Assembly: GCA_003280655.1 (NCBI GenBank)
Contig: QCEK01000001.1
Span: 190,388 to 254,387, forward strand
Length of the DNA stretch: 64,000 nt
Reading direction: 5' to 3'
DNA from: Prochlorococcus sp. AG-355-O17
Lineage (GTDB): Bacteria; Cyanobacteriota; Cyanobacteriia; PCC-6307; Cyanobiaceae
Positions 48,848 to 59,838 of this stretch are shown in pieces (within the stretch, counting starts at the first letter, position 1; each line of letters starts with the position of its first letter). The notes beneath the pieces were generated by a model, which saw only the letters and a list, made by a program, of their open reading frames with translations, had not been told where the DNA came from and did no database searches. A program made the position numbers and the translations under genes.

Positions 48848-48964
48848 TTAACCCTGACGCTGTTTATTGCGAGGTCTTTTCTTGTTAATAACATAGATTT
48901 TACCTCTTCTCCTCACGATCTGATCGTCAGGACTAATTTTTTTGACTGAAGATCTGACCTTCAT
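48848..48964 (-). CDS. rpmJ: 50S ribosomal protein L36 (zinc-free form)
   Basis: The gene encodes a 38-residue protein starting [10 protein letters not shown] and ending NKQRQG. It aligns without gaps to E. coli L36, but all four zinc ligands are replaced (C11 to S, C14 to D, C27 to N, H33 to N). It sits between adk and rpsM, the normal place of L36; infA is not present here. It is 45 bases downstream of adk. Confidence 0.95.
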   Translation of the reverse strand: MKVRSSVKKISPDDQIVRRRGKIYVINKKRPRNKQRQG

Positions 48965-49009
48965 AGGGGTTTAACAAATAAAACGTTAATACTATATTCT
49001 ACATCATCA

Positions 49010-49558
49010 TCAAGCCATTTTTAGTTTGATATCAGAGGAAATAGTTTTTAAATCTCTATCAGCATCAATATATTCCAACAATGAGAGGTCTTTAAAATAT
49101 CGAATCAATGGTTCTGTAGTTTTTTTATAAATGTCAATTCTTGTTTTAATTGTCTCTTCCGTATCATCTTTTCTACCTCTCAAAAGCAAACGCTTAATTA
49201 GTACTTCTTCCGGGATATCTAAATAAAAAACTAATTCCAAAGGTTGATTTATTTCATTTAAGACTTCATTCAATGAATTTACTTGAGATAAATTTCTTGG
49301 GTAACCATCTAGAATCCAACCTTTGTTATCCTTGACTAAATTTTGTCTTACTATCTTTAATACGAGTTCATCACTAACAAGTTCCCCTCGATTCATAATA
49401 TCCTTTACCTGAATACCAAGGGCAGTATTCATTTCGATTTCTTTTCTTAATAATTCACCAGTAGAAAGGTGTAAATAAGAATTACTTTGACTAAGCAATT
49501 CCGCTTGAGTCCCTTTCCCTGCTCCAGGAGCTCCTAAAAATAGTATATGTTTCTTCAT
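49010..49558 (-). CDS. adk: Adenylate kinase
   Basis: It interconverts ATP + AMP and 2 ADP. The P loop is GAPGAGKGT (9-17), the AMP site is [10 protein letters not shown], and LDGYPRNL and [18 protein letters not shown] complete the core. At 182 residues it is the short form lacking the large LID domain insert. The ATG overlaps the secY stop by one base (TAATG), so translation is coupled. Confidence 0.97.
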   Translation of the reverse strand: MKKHILFLGAPGAGKGTQAELLSQSNSYLHLSTGELLRKEIEMNTALGIQVKDIMNRGELVSDELVLKIVRQNLVKDNKGWILDGYPRNLSQVNSLNEVLNEINQPLELVFYLDIPEEVLIKRLLLRGRKDDTEETIKTRIDIYKKTTEPLIRYFKDLSLLEYIDADRDLKTISSDIKLKMA

Positions 49559-50877
49559 TAATTGTTAATTAGTCCCTCATACCTTTGTGAAATAACGTAA
49601 GTTTGAATTTGCTTAGCAGTATCAATAGCAACACCCACAAGAATAAGCAATGAAGTTGCTCCTAAACCTTGAAAGGTCTGAACATTAGTAGCTCTTTCTA
49701 CTGCAGCTGGGATTATAGCTACTGAACCCAGAAATAATCCTCCCAATAAAGTCAACCTATTTTGTATACCTGATAGGTAGTTGGCTGTATTTGTTCCTGG
49801 TCTAACGCCTGGAATCGCTACTCCTCCTTTCTTTAAATTTGAAGCTACATCAACTGGATTGATAGTAAGAGATGCATAAAAATAAGAGAATCCTAAAATC
49901 AAGGAGAAGAATGTAAGAGCATATGGCCACGGATTAGAAGATCCGGGATTTAAACTACTGGCTAACTTTATTAAGACTGGATTACCCGTAACATTTGCAA
50001 TAGTTATAGGTAAAAAGATTAAAGCAGATGCGAATATTATAGGCATGACTCCTCCTGCATTTAATTTCAAAGGTAAATAACTTTGCCTTGTAGGAAGTAG
50101 TGTTGAACTTCCTATCTGCCTTTTTGCACTAACAATAGGAATGCGTCTTGCGCCCTCTTGGACAAAAATGATCCCAACAATTGTCAGTAAAAATACTCCA
50201 AGTAAAACTGCTATACCTAAAACATCTCCTCTATCGCCGGTTTGAGCTTTTTCAATGGTTGAACTTAGAGCCTTAGGTAAAGTCGAAACAATATTCAAAA
50301 AAATTACCAGTGAAGCACCTTGACCTATCCCTTTTTCCGTAATAATTTCACTAAACCACATTACTAACATTGAGCCAGTAACCAAGGCAATGGAGGTTTG
50401 CAAGACAAATGTAGTTTCACTTATCCCCTCAATAGCATATTGTCTGAGAATTAAGGAAAAAATTATACTTTGCAAAAAACCCCATCCTAATGAAACATAT
50501 CTAGTTATTTGAGCAATTTTTCTTCTCCCCGCTTCTCCTTCATTTTTTTGTAAATCTTCAAGCACAGGCAATGAAGCTGTGAGAAGCTGAATAATAATTG
50601 ATGCGTTAATAAAGGGAAGTATGCCTAATGCGAATATTCCTAAGGTTGAAATTCCTCCTCCAGTAAAAATATCTAAAAAACCTATTAATTGCCCCCCTTG
50701 ATCTATAAAACTTTTAAAAGCGACCCTATCAATACCAGGCATAGGGATATATATACCAAGTCTTACTAAAAGGAGCAGACCTAAAGTAGTTAAAACTCTA
50801 CTCCTTAACTCTTTATTTAAAAATAATTGGGAAAGTATTTCAGAAGCGCTAGGATTTCTACTTTTGTTGACAAACAT
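49558..50877 (-). CDS. secY: Preprotein translocase subunit SecY
   Basis: SecY is the channel of the Sec translocase; in cyanobacteria it serves both plasma and thylakoid membranes. The 439-residue protein has ten hydrophobic helices, with [10 protein letters not shown] in the first loop, and [29 protein letters not shown] and [12 protein letters not shown] further on. It is 32 bases after rplO, the spc operon order. Confidence 0.98.
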   Translation of the reverse strand: MFVNKSRNPSASEILSQLFLNKELRSRVLTTLGLLLLVRLGIYIPMPGIDRVAFKSFIDQGGQLIGFLDIFTGGGISTLGIFALGILPFINASIIIQLLTASLPVLEDLQKNEGEAGRRKIAQITRYVSLGWGFLQSIIFSLILRQYAIEGISETTFVLQTSIALVTGSMLVMWFSEIITEKGIGQGASLVIFLNIVSTLPKALSSTIEKAQTGDRGDVLGIAVLLGVFLLTIVGIIFVQEGARRIPIVSAKRQIGSSTLLPTRQSYLPLKLNAGGVMPIIFASALIFLPITIANVTGNPVLIKLASSLNPGSSNPWPYALTFFSLILGFSYFYASLTINPVDVASNLKKGGVAIPGVRPGTNTANYLSGIQNRLTLLGGLFLGSVAIIPAAVERATNVQTFQGLGATSLLILVGVAIDTAKQIQTYVISQRYEGLINN

Positions 50878-50909
50878 TTTAAGGTTTACCTAAATTTTTA
50901 GTAAATTTA

Positions 50910-51365
50910 TTAATTATTTATAAGCTCGCAGGATCCACCTGCGTCCTCAATTTTTTGTTTTGCAACTTTTGTAAATGCATGAGCTTGGACTTTTAGCTTT
51001 ACATTAATTTTTCCATTTCCAAGGATTTTTAAAGGAAATTTGGGCTTGAAGATCAATCCTTTCTTAACTAGTGAGTCAAGGTTAACTGTATCGTTATCTT
51101 TGAAATCATTTAATTTTTCTAAATTTATTATGGAAAAGTTCTTTTGATTAATTATTTCAAAGTGCTTTAATTTGGGAACTCTTCTATATAAGGGCATTTG
51201 GCCACCTTCAAAACCTGGACGTGTAGGTCTTCCAGAACGTGACTTTTGTCCTCTCATTCCAAAACCACATGATGCACCCTGACCGGCTGCAATTCCTCTA
51301 CCCTTTCTTAGTTTTTTCTTTCTCGAGCCAGAGTTTGATTTAAGTGAATTTAATGTTGAAGTCAT
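50910..51365 (-). CDS. rplO: 50S ribosomal protein L15
   Basis: L15 organises 23S rRNA late in assembly. The 151-residue protein starts [45 protein letters not shown], the conserved glycine-rich N-terminus. I chose the ATG at 51363-51365, four bases after the rpsE stop. An in-frame TTG at 51389 would extend it by 8 residues into rpsE and is less likely. Confidence 0.95.
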   Translation of the reverse strand: MTSTLNSLKSNSGSRKKKLRKGRGIAAGQGASCGFGMRGQKSRSGRPTRPGFEGGQMPLYRRVPKLKHFEIINQKNFSIINLEKLNDFKDNDTVNLDSLVKKGLIFKPKFPLKILGNGKINVKLKVQAHAFTKVAKQKIEDAGGSCELINN

Positions 51366-51369
51366 AATT

Positions 51370-51990
51370 TTAAGAATAGAGCTGTTCAAGTGAGATGCCC
51401 CTCTCCCTAGAGGCAGATTTGTGTGTTCTTAATTGAGAAAGAGCTACCATAGCAGCTCTAGCGTTATTCAAAGGTGTTTTACTACCCAATCTTTTTGCTA
51501 AAACATTTTTTATGCCGGCTAATTCTAAAACTGTTCTTATTGAACCACCAGCAATTACTCCTGTACCTGGGGCAGCTGGTCTAATTAGAACATTAGCCGC
51601 ACCATCTCGACCTAAAGATAGAGTCGGTATTGAATTATTTGGGGTTAAGGGAACCCTTACAAGATTCTTTTTGCCATCTGAAACTCCCTTTCTCACCGCA
51701 CCAATAACATCCCCTGCTTTACCAACTCCAACTCCAACTTGACCTTTTTCGTTACCTACTACAACAATTGCTCTAAAACTCATTTTTTTTCCACCCTTAA
51801 CAGTCTTAGAAACTCGTCGAATTTGAACAACTCTTTCTTGCCAATCAGAATCTCTCTCTAGATTTTTTGAATCACCTCTTCTATTTCTTTTTCGATCATT
51901 ACGATTATTCTTTTTTTGTTCTACGGGCGTAGCTGCAGGAACATTATCGTTCTTGGATTGAATTTCTTGTTTTGTTGGAGTGTCAGTCAT
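51370..51990 (-). CDS. rpsE: 30S ribosomal protein S5
   Basis: The 206-residue protein has the S5 double-stranded RNA-binding domain ([31 protein letters not shown]) and the C-terminal domain ([24 protein letters not shown]). The first about 50 residues are a polar, charged extension beyond the E. coli protein (166), common in cyanobacteria. Spacing from rplR is 17 bases. L30 is absent after it. Confidence 0.97.
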   Translation of the reverse strand: MTDTPTKQEIQSKNDNVPAATPVEQKKNNRNDRKRNRRGDSKNLERDSDWQERVVQIRRVSKTVKGGKKMSFRAIVVVGNEKGQVGVGVGKAGDVIGAVRKGVSDGKKNLVRVPLTPNNSIPTLSLGRDGAANVLIRPAAPGTGVIAGGSIRTVLELAGIKNVLAKRLGSKTPLNNARAAMVALSQLRTHKSASRERGISLEQLYS

Positions 51991-52007
51991 AGTAAAAAAT
52001 TAAAAAT

Positions 52008-52376
52008 TTAGAATTCTAGGCCGGCTTCACGAGCAGCATCTGCAAGTGCCTTTACTCTACCGTGATATAAATTACCTCCACGGTCAAAAATTACTTGCTT
52101 AATACCTTTTTTTATCGCTCTCTTTGCTAATAATTTTCCAACAATAGAAGAAGAATTACAATCAGAAGATAATTTCTCAGATTTTTCTCTTAGTTCTTTA
52201 TCAACAGTTGAAGCTGAGCAAATAGTTGTTTGAGCGCTATCATCTATAACCTGAGCATAAATGTGGTTATTAGAGCGAAAAACAGACAATCTTGGACGAG
52301 TTGCATCTCCAATTAAGAATCTCCTTAATCTTCTATGTCTCTTTTGGGTTTGTAATTTTCTGGAAAGTTTGGTCAT
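52008..52376 (-). CDS. rplR: 50S ribosomal protein L18
   Basis: L18 binds 5S rRNA. The 122-residue protein has [53 protein letters not shown] and a basic N-terminus. It is 14 bases after rplF. Confidence 0.97.
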   Translation of the reverse strand: MTKLSRKLQTQKRHRRLRRFLIGDATRPRLSVFRSNNHIYAQVIDDSAQTTICSASTVDKELREKSEKLSSDCNSSSIVGKLLAKRAIKKGIKQVIFDRGGNLYHGRVKALADAAREAGLEF

Positions 52377-52390
52377 TTTTTTAATTGGAA

Positions 52391-52930
52391 TTATTTTTTG
52401 CCAGATTTACCAGCTTTTCTGAGAATTCTCTCATCATGATATTTAATTCCTTTACCTTTATATGGCTCTGGAGGTCTAATTGATCTGATTTTTGCTGCTT
52501 CATTGCCAACAATTTCCTTATCAATTCCAGATACGGTAACGTTTGTATTACTCTCAACCTTGTATGTTATACCATCAGGGGGGGTCATTTCTACAGGGTG
52601 ACTATATCCTGCACTTACAACTAGATTTTTACCTTTTACTTGTGCTCTTGATCCAACGCCTACAATTTCTAGTTTCTTTGAAAAACCTTGAGTAACCCCT
52701 TCAACCATATTTGCAATTAAAGCTCTACATAAACCATGTCTCTGCCTTGAATATATTTTGGTTGTGGTAGGACTTACAACAACAGTATTATCTTTCTTAT
52801 CAAACCTAACTCCATCAGGCATGAGACGTTTTAACTCACCCTTTGGGCCCTTAACTGTAACTGTTAATCCATCAAAATCAACTGTAACTTTCTCTGGAAT
52901 AAGTACTGGTGTTTTTCCGATTCTTGACAT
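52391..52930 (-). CDS. rplF: 50S ribosomal protein L6
   Basis: The 179-residue protein has two similar alpha/beta domains, starting [17 protein letters not shown]. The C-terminal signature is [19 protein letters not shown]. It is 12 bases after rpsH. Confidence 0.98.
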   Translation of the reverse strand: MSRIGKTPVLIPEKVTVDFDGLTVTVKGPKGELKRLMPDGVRFDKKDNTVVVSPTTTKIYSRQRHGLCRALIANMVEGVTQGFSKKLEIVGVGSRAQVKGKNLVVSAGYSHPVEMTPPDGITYKVESNTNVTVSGIDKEIVGNEAAKIRSIRPPEPYKGKGIKYHDERILRKAGKSGKK

Positions 52931-52942
52931 AATTAATTCTCC

Positions 52943-53344
52943 TTAATAAACATAGCAGAGGACTTCGCCGCCAATGCCTTGCTTTCTAGCATCGCGATCA
53001 CTCATAACTCCTTTAGAAGTTGATATTATGGCAACTCCAAGACCTCCAAGAACTTTTGGTAAACCTCTGGTATTTTTATATATTCTCAAACCAGGTTTAC
53101 TAACTCTTTGCATAGATCGAATAGTAGGAAATTTGTTTTTTCCACTATATTTGAGGCCTAGTATTATTTGTGATTTATAACCTTCACCTTCCTCATTAAT
53201 ATCAGAAATGAACCCCTCTTTTTGAAGTACTTTGGCGATACTTAAGGACATTTTTGAACCTGGGATTGTTGTGGTGGTATGCTTTTTTTGACTCGCATTT
53301 CTAATTCGAGTAAGCATATCGGAAATAGGATCGTGATTTGACAT
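52943..53344 (-). CDS. rpsH: 30S ribosomal protein S8
   Basis: S8 is a primary 16S rRNA binder and, in E. coli, the spc operon repressor. The 133-residue protein starts [15 protein letters not shown] and ends with [22 protein letters not shown]. In E. coli rpsN (S14) lies between rplE and rpsH; here it is missing from that place, as in other cyanobacteria. Confidence 0.98.
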   Translation of the reverse strand: MSNHDPISDMLTRIRNASQKKHTTTTIPGSKMSLSIAKVLQKEGFISDINEEGEGYKSQIILGLKYSGKNKFPTIRSMQRVSKPGLRIYKNTRGLPKVLGGLGVAIISTSKGVMSDRDARKQGIGGEVLCYVY

Positions 53345-53353
53345 AGTTTTAAT

Positions 53354-53893
53354 TTAATTCTTACTAAAAGGCATTCCTAACTCCTGCAAAAGAGCTTTAC
53401 CTTCTTGATCTGATTTTGCACTAGTGACAATAGTTATATCCATACCTCTTATTGAATCTATTTTATCAAAAGAGATTTCAGGAAAAATCAATTGCTCTTT
53501 CACGCCAACGGTGTAATTACCTCTCCCATCAAAACTTTTTGGATTAACTCCTCTAAAGTCTCTTATTCTTGGTAAAGCTAGATTTATAAATCTCTCCAAA
53601 AAAGAATACATCCTGTCTCCTCTCAAAGTTACAGTACAACCAATTGGCATACCTTCACGAATTTTAAAACCCGCGATAGCTTTTTTGGCCCTAGTTACTA
53701 AAGCCTTTTGTCCTGTAATTGTTGCCATTTCATTTAAAGAGGCTTCAAGAGCTTTCGAATTCGAAGCTGCTTCACCAAGACCTCTGTTAACGTTGACTTT
53801 GACAACTTTAGGTACTTGATGAATATTTTTAAGACCAAGGTCCTTTAAAAGTTTTGGTCTTATTGATTCTTTGTAGCGATTTTTTAGAGTCAT
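53354..53893 (-). CDS. rplE: 50S ribosomal protein L5
   Basis: L5 binds 5S rRNA and contacts the P-site tRNA. The 179-residue protein has [43 protein letters not shown] and [20 protein letters not shown]. The 74-base gap after rplX is one of the larger ones inside the operon. Confidence 0.98.
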   Translation of the reverse strand: MTLKNRYKESIRPKLLKDLGLKNIHQVPKVVKVNVNRGLGEAASNSKALEASLNEMATITGQKALVTRAKKAIAGFKIREGMPIGCTVTLRGDRMYSFLERFINLALPRIRDFRGVNPKSFDGRGNYTVGVKEQLIFPEISFDKIDSIRGMDITIVTSAKSDQEGKALLQELGMPFSKN

Positions 53894-53967
53894 AATTTTT
53901 TGTTAATTCTGGTCTTTGTCAGAATTGATAAATTAGAAAAAGTTGAAATCTGGTTTCTGATGAATAA

Positions 53968-54324
53968 TTAATCAATTACTTCACCAGTTTTCTTCAATCT
54001 TCTTTTCTTAACCCCCTCTTTATCAATAAAGTATTCAATCTTACTTGTAAGATTTTTATCCTTTGAAAAAAACATTACATTTGATGCATGTAAAGATGCT
54101 TCTTCTGTAAGAATTCTTCCAGTTTCCCCTTCCTGAGTTGGTTTTACATGTTTGGTCCTAAGGTTAATTCCCTTTACAACTACTCTATTTTCAAGAGGGA
54201 TAGTCTTTAAAACTTCACCAGTTTTCCCTTTGTCCTTGCCATTAATTACTTTTACCAAATCTCCAGTTTTGATTCTCATTTTTATTCTCTGGAAATTTTT
54301 CTTTTGCTTTAATGAATCCAACAT
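53968..54324 (-). CDS. rplX: 50S ribosomal protein L24
   Basis: The 118-residue protein has the KOW motif [18 protein letters not shown]. The first 15 residues ([15 protein letters not shown]) precede the usual MRIKTGD start. I keep the longer form because a near-perfect Shine-Dalgarno, GGAGGTGAT, lies 4 bases before the ATG at 54322-54324, inside the last codons of rplN. The rplN TAA directly abuts this ATG. Confidence 0.95.
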   Translation of the reverse strand: MLDSLKQKKNFQRIKMRIKTGDLVKVINGKDKGKTGEVLKTIPLENRVVVKGINLRTKHVKPTQEGETGRILTEEASLHASNVMFFSKDKNLTSKIEYFIDKEGVKKRRLKKTGEVID

Positions 54325-54690
54325 TTAAATCACCTCCGGAGCAAGAGAAACAATCTTTGTATAATTTTTATCCCGCAGTTCTCTAGCTACAGGACCAAAG
54401 ACTCTAGTACCTTTTGGATTCTTATCTTCATTAATCAATACTGCCGCATTGTCATCAAATCTGATTGAATTACCAGTATTTCTTCTTAATGTTGCTTTAG
54501 TCCTGACGATAACAGCTTTAACAACTTCAGATTTCTTAACTCCCATATTAGGAAGAGCATCTTTTACAGTTGCTACGATTACATCCCCGACATGTGCATA
54601 CCTTCTATTAGAACCTAAAACCCTAATACATTGGAGTCTTTTTGCTCCGCTATTATCGGCAACTGTTAAATAAGTTTCTTGTTGAATCAT
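54325..54690 (-). CDS. rplN: 50S ribosomal protein L14
   Basis: The 121-residue protein has [24 protein letters not shown] and ends [19 protein letters not shown]. Its last codons double as the ribosome binding site for rplX. It overlaps the rpsQ stop by 4 bases. Confidence 0.98.
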
Positions 54691-54953
54691 TTTTTAACCT
54701 CCTTAGCCTGACTTGTTTTATTGAGAATCTCTTCAATGGCCCATCTTTTTTGAGCACTAAGCGGTCTAGTTTCTCTAATTTTAACTCGATCACCTAAAAC
54801 GCATGTATTTTCTGGATCATGCGCCTTATATCGTGTAGTTCTACTTACAATTTTTTTATAAGTGGGATGTGGATATCTGTTAATAACAGCAACAACAACT
54901 GTTTTATCCATTTTGTCGCTGACAACAGTACCAATTCTTTCTTTAAGTGCCAT
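54687..54953 (-). CDS. rpsQ: 30S ribosomal protein S17
   Basis: This 88-residue OB-fold protein has [20 protein letters not shown] and the [25 protein letters not shown] loop. It is 9 bases after rpmC. Confidence 0.97.
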
Positions 54954-54962
54954 AACTAATAA

Positions 54963-55181
54963 TTAATCGGAAGTTGTTTTAGAAGCAGATTGACTCTTAC
55001 TGAGAGTGAGTAATTGCGCAACTTGTTTCTTGATAATTTTAAATTTATGAGTTTCATTGAGCTGTCTTGTAGCTTGCTTGAATCTCAAATCAAAAAGATC
55101 TTTTCGTAATTGGTCAATCTTTTCAGTAATTTGTTCAGAATTTAATTTTTTTAATTCCTTTAGTGACTCTGAGTTTTTCAT
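54963..55181 (-). CDS. rpmC: 50S ribosomal protein L29
   Basis: The 72-residue helical hairpin has [29 protein letters not shown], the family core, with a short Ser/Lys tail. It lies near the polypeptide exit. It overlaps the rplP stop by 4 bases (ATGA). Confidence 0.95.
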   Translation of the reverse strand: MKNSESLKELKKLNSEQITEKIDQLRKDLFDLRFKQATRQLNETHKFKIIKKQVAQLLTLSKSQSASKTTSD

Positions 55182-55660
55182 TGTTTAACCTCCTCTTGAG
55201 ATTTTTTACTATTTTTTGTATTTTCTTGGGAGGAATTTTCTAGATTTTTATCAATGGAGATAAATTTAGTTTTTACAGGAAGTTTGTATTGAGCCAGACG
55301 CATAGCTTCTTTTGCAGTTTCCTCAGTGATATCCTCACCACCCATTTCAAAAAGTATCCTTCCAGGTTTTACAACTGCTACCCAAAACTCTGGATTACCT
55401 TTACCAGAACCCATTCTGGTTTCTGCAGGTCTCATTGTCACGGGTTTATCAGGAAAAATTCTTATCCAGATTTGACCACCACGTTTAATATATCTGGTCA
55501 TAGCTCTTCTGCTTGCTTCAATCTGACGTGCAGTTACCCAGCCACAGTCTTGAGCTTGGAGAGCAAATTGACCGAATGCAATAGTATTACCTTTTGAGGC
55601 TACACCCCTCATCCTGCCTCTATGTTGTTTACGGAATTTAGTACGTTTTGGACTAAGCAT
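55178..55660 (-). CDS. rplP: 50S ribosomal protein L16
   Basis: L16 helps position tRNA in the A and P sites. The 160-residue protein begins [21 protein letters not shown] and has [26 protein letters not shown] charged tail of about 22 residues ([22 protein letters not shown]-like) extends beyond E. coli L16. It is 11 bases after rpsC. Confidence 0.97.
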   Translation of the reverse strand: MLSPKRTKFRKQHRGRMRGVASKGNTIAFGQFALQAQDCGWVTARQIEASRRAMTRYIKRGGQIWIRIFPDKPVTMRPAETRMGSGKGNPEFWVAVVKPGRILFEMGGEDITEETAKEAMRLAQYKLPVKTKFISIDKNLENSSQENTKNSKKSQEEVKQ

Positions 55661-55671
55661 TTTTATACCTC

Positions 55672-56403
55672 CTATGAATTCTCATTTGAACGATCCTCAA
55701 ATTGCTGAGGTCTTCTACTAGCTTTCCTCTTAGGGCTCGCACCCACAGGGATAGTTTGTTCTTCTTTAGGAAGAACTTCACCTTTGAAAACCCAAACTTT
55801 AATACCTAGAACCCCGTAAGTTGTATTAGCTTCTCGTGTTGCATAGTCAATTTCAGCTCTCAATGTATGTAATGGAACTCTACCTTCTCTAGTCCATTCA
55901 GTTCTAGCTATTTCAGCACCATTCAACCTTCCCCCTACTTGAATTTTAAGACCTAAGACTCCAGCCCTTTGAGCCCTTTGTAAGGCCATCCTTATCGTTC
56001 TTCTAAAGGCGACTCTTTTTTCAAGTTGTTGAGCAATATATTCAGCAAGTAAAAAAGCATCAGCATCCACCCGTTCAACTTCAACAACGTTTATTCTTAC
56101 TTGCCTTGTTCTATCCCCTATAGTTTTTTGAATGCCAGATCTTAATTCTTCAATCCCACTTCCTTGTCTTCCTACTATAACTCCTGGTCTTGCTGTTTTT
56201 AATTCAAGTTCCAGTTGGTCAGCTTTTCTAGCTATTAAAACATCGCTAATTCCTGCTGCTCCATATTTTTTTTGTATGAAGGTACGAATTTTAAAATCTT
56301 CTTGGAGAAGAATTGGATATGTTTTAGAAGTAGCAAACCACTTAGAGCGATGCTCTTGTGTAATTCCTAATCTTAGTCCAGAAGGATGAATTTTATGTCC
56401 CAT
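55672..56403 (-). CDS. rpsC: 30S ribosomal protein S3
   Basis: The 243-residue protein has the KH domain ([25 protein letters not shown]) and C-terminal [23 protein letters not shown]. It lines the mRNA entry channel. The ATG overlaps the rplV stop by one base. Confidence 0.98.
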   Translation of the reverse strand: MGHKIHPSGLRLGITQEHRSKWFATSKTYPILLQEDFKIRTFIQKKYGAAGISDVLIARKADQLELELKTARPGVIVGRQGSGIEELRSGIQKTIGDRTRQVRINVVEVERVDADAFLLAEYIAQQLEKRVAFRRTIRMALQRAQRAGVLGLKIQVGGRLNGAEIARTEWTREGRVPLHTLRAEIDYATREANTTYGVLGIKVWVFKGEVLPKEEQTIPVGASPKRKASRRPQQFEDRSNENS

Positions 56404-56789
56404 TAGTTTTGTACCTCCGCATTAGTTTGAATAGGAGCAGATTCAACAGAAATACTGATGTGGCAAGTCTGTTTTTTTATTGAAAAAGCTCGACCTTGAG
56501 CTCTGGGCCTATACCTTTTCATTACTGGACCACTATTAGCCCATGCAGAGGAAATAACTAAGGTAGATGGATCCATTCCAAGGTTATGTTCTGCGTTGGC
56601 AACAGCAGATCGTAGAACTTTAGTAATGGGGTCTGTAGATCTATAAGGCATAAATTCCAACATAATCAATGCATCTCTATAAGACCTACCCCTTATCTGA
56701 TCCAAAACTCTTCTCACTTTAGAGGCTGATCCGCGAACATAATTCCCATGAGCAATTGCTGTTTTTGTTGTTTCAGGTGTTTTTGTCAT
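56403..56789 (-). CDS. rplV: 50S ribosomal protein L22
   Basis: The 128-residue protein has [31 protein letters not shown] and the beta-hairpin tip that lines the exit tunnel ([19 protein letters not shown]). It overlaps rpsS by 4 bases. Confidence 0.98.
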
Positions 56790-57064
56790 GATTTTGCTCC
56801 TTTCTTATCTCTTATATGACCTCGGTAAGTGCGTGTAGGAGCAAATTCGCCGAGTTTATGACCAATCATCTGTTCAGTAATAAATACTGGAATGTGAGTC
56901 TTGCCATTATGTACAGCGATTGTGTGACCGATCATTAAAGGTAAAATCGTAGAGGATCTTGACCAAGTTTTGATAACAGACTTGTCATTATCGGTATTTT
57001 GTTTTTCTACCTTCTTGAGCAGGCTATCTGCTATAAAAGGTCCTTTTTTTAGTGAACGTCCCAT
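56786..57064 (-). CDS. rpsS: 30S ribosomal protein S19
   Basis: The 92-residue protein starts [20 protein letters not shown], the invariant S19 start, at the ATG 57062-57064. The frame continues upstream to 57157 into rplB, but that part is not S19-like. [27 protein letters not shown] is the conserved C-terminal half. Confidence 0.98.
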
Positions 57065-57101
57065 GATTATGTAATAGAAATTGAAATAATAAATGAAGTA
57101 A

Positions 57102-57965
57102 TCAAGAGTCTCTTCCTCCTCTACTCCTCTTAGAAACGCGACGGCGTCTTCGAACAACTAATTTGTTACTTGGTTTGTTCTTTTTACGTGTCTTTAATCC
57201 AAGAGCTGGCTTACCCCATGGAGTAACTGGGCCTGCTCTACCAATTGGTGCTTTTCCCTCTCCTCCTCCATGTGGATGATCACATGGGTTCATTACACTA
57301 CCTCTTACTTGAGGCCTTCTTCCAAGCCATCTTCTTCTTCCTGCTTTACCTAAGCTAGTATTTCTTATTTCAGAATTACCCACTTCACCAAGAGTTGCAT
57401 AGCATTCTTTTCTTACAAGTCTTACCTCAGTAGATGGGAGTTTTAAAGCAACATAATCTCCCTCTTTTGCCATAACTTGAGCACTAGCTCCTGCGGATCT
57501 AACCATTTGAGCACCCCTACCTGCGTATAACTCAACACAATGAACACTAGATCCTAATGGCATAACAGAAAGCGGCATTGCATTTCCATCTTCAATTGGA
57601 ACACTTTCTCCAGAAATGACATTTTGTCCGACTTTTACTCCTGCTGGAGCGATAATATATCTTTTCTCTCCATCTTCGTAAAATAAAAGTGCCAACCTTG
57701 CATTTCTATGAGGATCGTAGTGTATGGCCGCAACTTTTGCGTTGATATTTCTTTTATCTCTTCTAAAGTCGACCAATCTATATTGCCTTTTGTGACCACC
57801 TCCACGATGACGACAAGTGATAACTCCACGATTGTTCCTGCCTTTAACTCTATGTTTTGAAACTATTAGTGATCTTTCAGGTTTTGCACTTGTTATTTCA
57901 CTAAAGTCAGTAACTACTCTCTGTCTAGTACCAGGTGTATAAGGTTTAAATTTACGTATTGCCAT
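57102..57965 (-). CDS. rplB: 50S ribosomal protein L2
   Basis: L2 is needed for subunit joining and peptidyl transferase structure. The 287-residue protein has SPGRNNRG-type [23 protein letters not shown], and the C-terminal [18 protein letters not shown] with the conserved histidine. It is 12 bases after rplW. Confidence 0.98.
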
Positions 57966-57977
57966 GATTAAAACTCC

Positions 57978-58280
57978 TTAAGATTCTGGAAATAGTTGGA
58001 TTTTGTCTCCTTCAGCAAGACGTACAATTGCCTTCTTGACTTGAGAACGTTTACCGGAAAATTTCCCGACTCTTCTTGTTCTCCTAGGAGGATTCATAGT
58101 GTTAACTCCTATGACTTTAACACTGAACAATGCTTCAATAGCTGCCTTTATTTGTGGTTTAGCCGCTCTATGATCTACTTCGAAAGTATATTGGTTAAGA
58201 TCTAGTGCATTTGTAGCTTTCTCAGTAATAACTGGCTTTCGTATTACATCGGCTAAACGAGAATCGAATAATTTACTCAT
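57978..58280 (-). CDS. rplW: 50S ribosomal protein L23
   Basis: L23 forms the docking site for trigger factor and SRP at the tunnel exit. The 100-residue protein has [25 protein letters not shown] and [24 protein letters not shown]. It overlaps rplD by 4 bases. Confidence 0.97.
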   Translation of the reverse strand: MSKLFDSRLADVIRKPVITEKATNALDLNQYTFEVDHRAAKPQIKAAIEALFSVKVIGVNTMNPPRRTRRVGKFSGKRSQVKKAIVRLAEGDKIQLFPES

Positions 58281-58909
58281 GATGCATAAACCTCCTGAAT
58301 TTTATCTATCGCTGATTGACCTATTACCAATTTATTGGCATTGAGAATATCAAATACATTTAATTGATCGGCGGCGATTAATTTTACTTTCTCAATATTA
58401 TTAATGGATTTTTTTATAATATCGGAAGGACTATCAAGAATAACCAAAACTTTTTCAGTTTTTTGTATACCTAATCGAGAAAGGCCATTGATGATATCAC
58501 TTGTTTTAGGCTGCTTTAAAGTAGATCCAAAATCTTCAACAGCCTTCATATCAGATACTCTGGACATAAGAGCTGTTCTAAGAGCTAATCTACGTTCCTT
58601 ACGATTCATATCAAGATTGTAAGAACGTGGCTTCGGTCCAAAAATAATTCCGCCACCAGGTCTTAAGGGTGTCCTTATTGATCCTTGACGAGCTCTTCCT
58701 GTACCTTTTTGTTTGTATGGCTTTCTACCGCCCCCGCGCACTTCAGATCTTGTCAAAGTTGATGCTGTCCCTTGTCTTTTATTTGCTAGCTGTCTAAGGA
58801 CTGCTCTATGGATTAAGTCTGCTGAAGAAGTTTCTTTAGCAACTGCTAAATCAAGAGTAACTTTGCCTGATTTTTTACCATCCCACTTTAAAGTTTCAAG
58901 AGTTGTCAT
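58277..58909 (-). CDS. rplD: 50S ribosomal protein L4
   Basis: L4 extends a loop into the exit tunnel and in E. coli represses the S10 operon. The 210-residue protein has the tunnel loop [42 protein letters not shown]. It overlaps rplC by 4 bases. Whether it autoregulates here would depend on the leader upstream of rplC. Confidence 0.98.
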   Translation of the reverse strand: MTTLETLKWDGKKSGKVTLDLAVAKETSSADLIHRAVLRQLANKRQGTASTLTRSEVRGGGRKPYKQKGTGRARQGSIRTPLRPGGGIIFGPKPRSYNLDMNRKERRLALRTALMSRVSDMKAVEDFGSTLKQPKTSDIINGLSRLGIQKTEKVLVILDSPSDIIKKSINNIEKVKLIAADQLNVFDILNANKLVIGQSAIDKIQEVYAS

Positions 58910-59559
58910 GATTTTTCACCTCCTTTGTTACCTACAACATTATTTGGCTTAATGTTGACAATTGAGCCGGGCTTACCTGGAACAGAACCCTTGACTACAA
59001 GCAAATTCTTCTGATCATCAATTTTAAGAACTAACAATCCTTTGGTAGTTATCTGTTTTCCTCCATATCTTCCTGCCATTCTTTTCCCTGGATAAATTCT
59101 ACCCGGAGTTGTTCCTGCTCCTGTAGATCCTGGTGCTCTATGATTTTTTGAACCATGACTCATAGGACCTCTGCTAAAACCGTGTCTTTTCTGGTAACCT
59201 GCAAAACCTCTACCCATAGATTTGCCACTGATATCAACTTTTTGACCAACCTCAAAGTTTTTTACAGTTATTTGTTTTCCGATTTCATAAGATGAAGTTT
59301 CTTCAACCCTATATTCTTTCAAATGCTTTAAAAGTTCTTCACCTGATTTCAATAAGTGTCCCTTTTCAGGTTTGCTTAAATGCTTCTCTTTGGACAAACC
59401 ATAACCTATTTGAACGGCGGTATAACCATCCAAAGCGGTTGTTTTCAGTTGAGTGACGCGGCACGGACCAGCTTCTATAAGAGTAACTGGTACCGAATTA
59501 CCTTTATCATCGAAAAGTTGGGACATGCCCAATTTCTTTCCTAAAATTCCGATAGACAT
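58906..59559 (-). CDS. rplC: 50S ribosomal protein L3
   Basis: The 217-residue protein starts [20 protein letters not shown] and has the peptidyl-transferase-proximal loop [37 protein letters not shown]. It is the first gene of the merged S10-spc-alpha array, since rpsJ is in the str operon. A structured leader precedes it. Confidence 0.98.
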   Translation of the reverse strand: MSIGILGKKLGMSQLFDDKGNSVPVTLIEAGPCRVTQLKTTALDGYTAVQIGYGLSKEKHLSKPEKGHLLKSGEELLKHLKEYRVEETSSYEIGKQITVKNFEVGQKVDISGKSMGRGFAGYQKRHGFSRGPMSHGSKNHRAPGSTGAGTTPGRIYPGKRMAGRYGGKQITTKGLLVLKIDDQKNLLVVKGSVPGKPGSIVNIKPNNVVGNKGGEKS

Positions 59560-59838
59560 AAAACTAAATTAGGCTAGCTCGTAATAATTTTTCAATTATC
59601 TAAACCTTTCAGTTAATAAGGTGAAGTTAATAAAAAAACAATTAGTAAGGTTGAGACTTATCTGAAATACATAGATAGTTTCTCTCGGGATAAACCCACC
59701 TGAGTTTTTTAACGAAACGCTAAAAAATGTGAAATTTTCAGAGGCTCGGCTAGCTTGCGAGCTTAAAAATTCACTGAGTTACAATTGTACATCATCAAGT
59801 ACCATAAAATAAAATAAAATAGAAATAAAGGAAATTTT
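59560..59838. promoter_or_regulatory. 279-base divergent region with structured leader of the S10 array
   Basis: The region is flanked by rplC (minus) and ndhN (plus). On the minus strand three structures are readable: GCTCG/CGAGC (59744-59762), a 10-bp stem (one G-U on this strand) with a 3-base loop at 59705-59727 (TTTTTTAACG/CGCTAAAAAA), and GGG/CCC with CTC/GAG around 59683-59704. The octamer GGCTAGCT occurs at 59572-59579 and again at 59748-59755. The GC-rich islands stand out in otherwise A/T-rich DNA and suggest a conserved RNA. The ndhN promoter would be in 59790-59830, though no TATAAT is visible. Confidence 0.5.

Noticed and set aside
57065-57157. Longer S19 starting inside rplB
   Set aside because: S19 proteins begin at (M)GRSLKKGPF or PRSLKKGPF; the upstream residues derive from the rplB reading overlap.
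59683-59710. Plus-strand terminator (GGG/CCC, CTC/GAG stem then T6) implying a small RNA gene
   Set aside because: The stem is broken by an unpaired ACCT segment and there is no promoter evidence for a plus-strand transcript ending here; kept only as part of the leader description.
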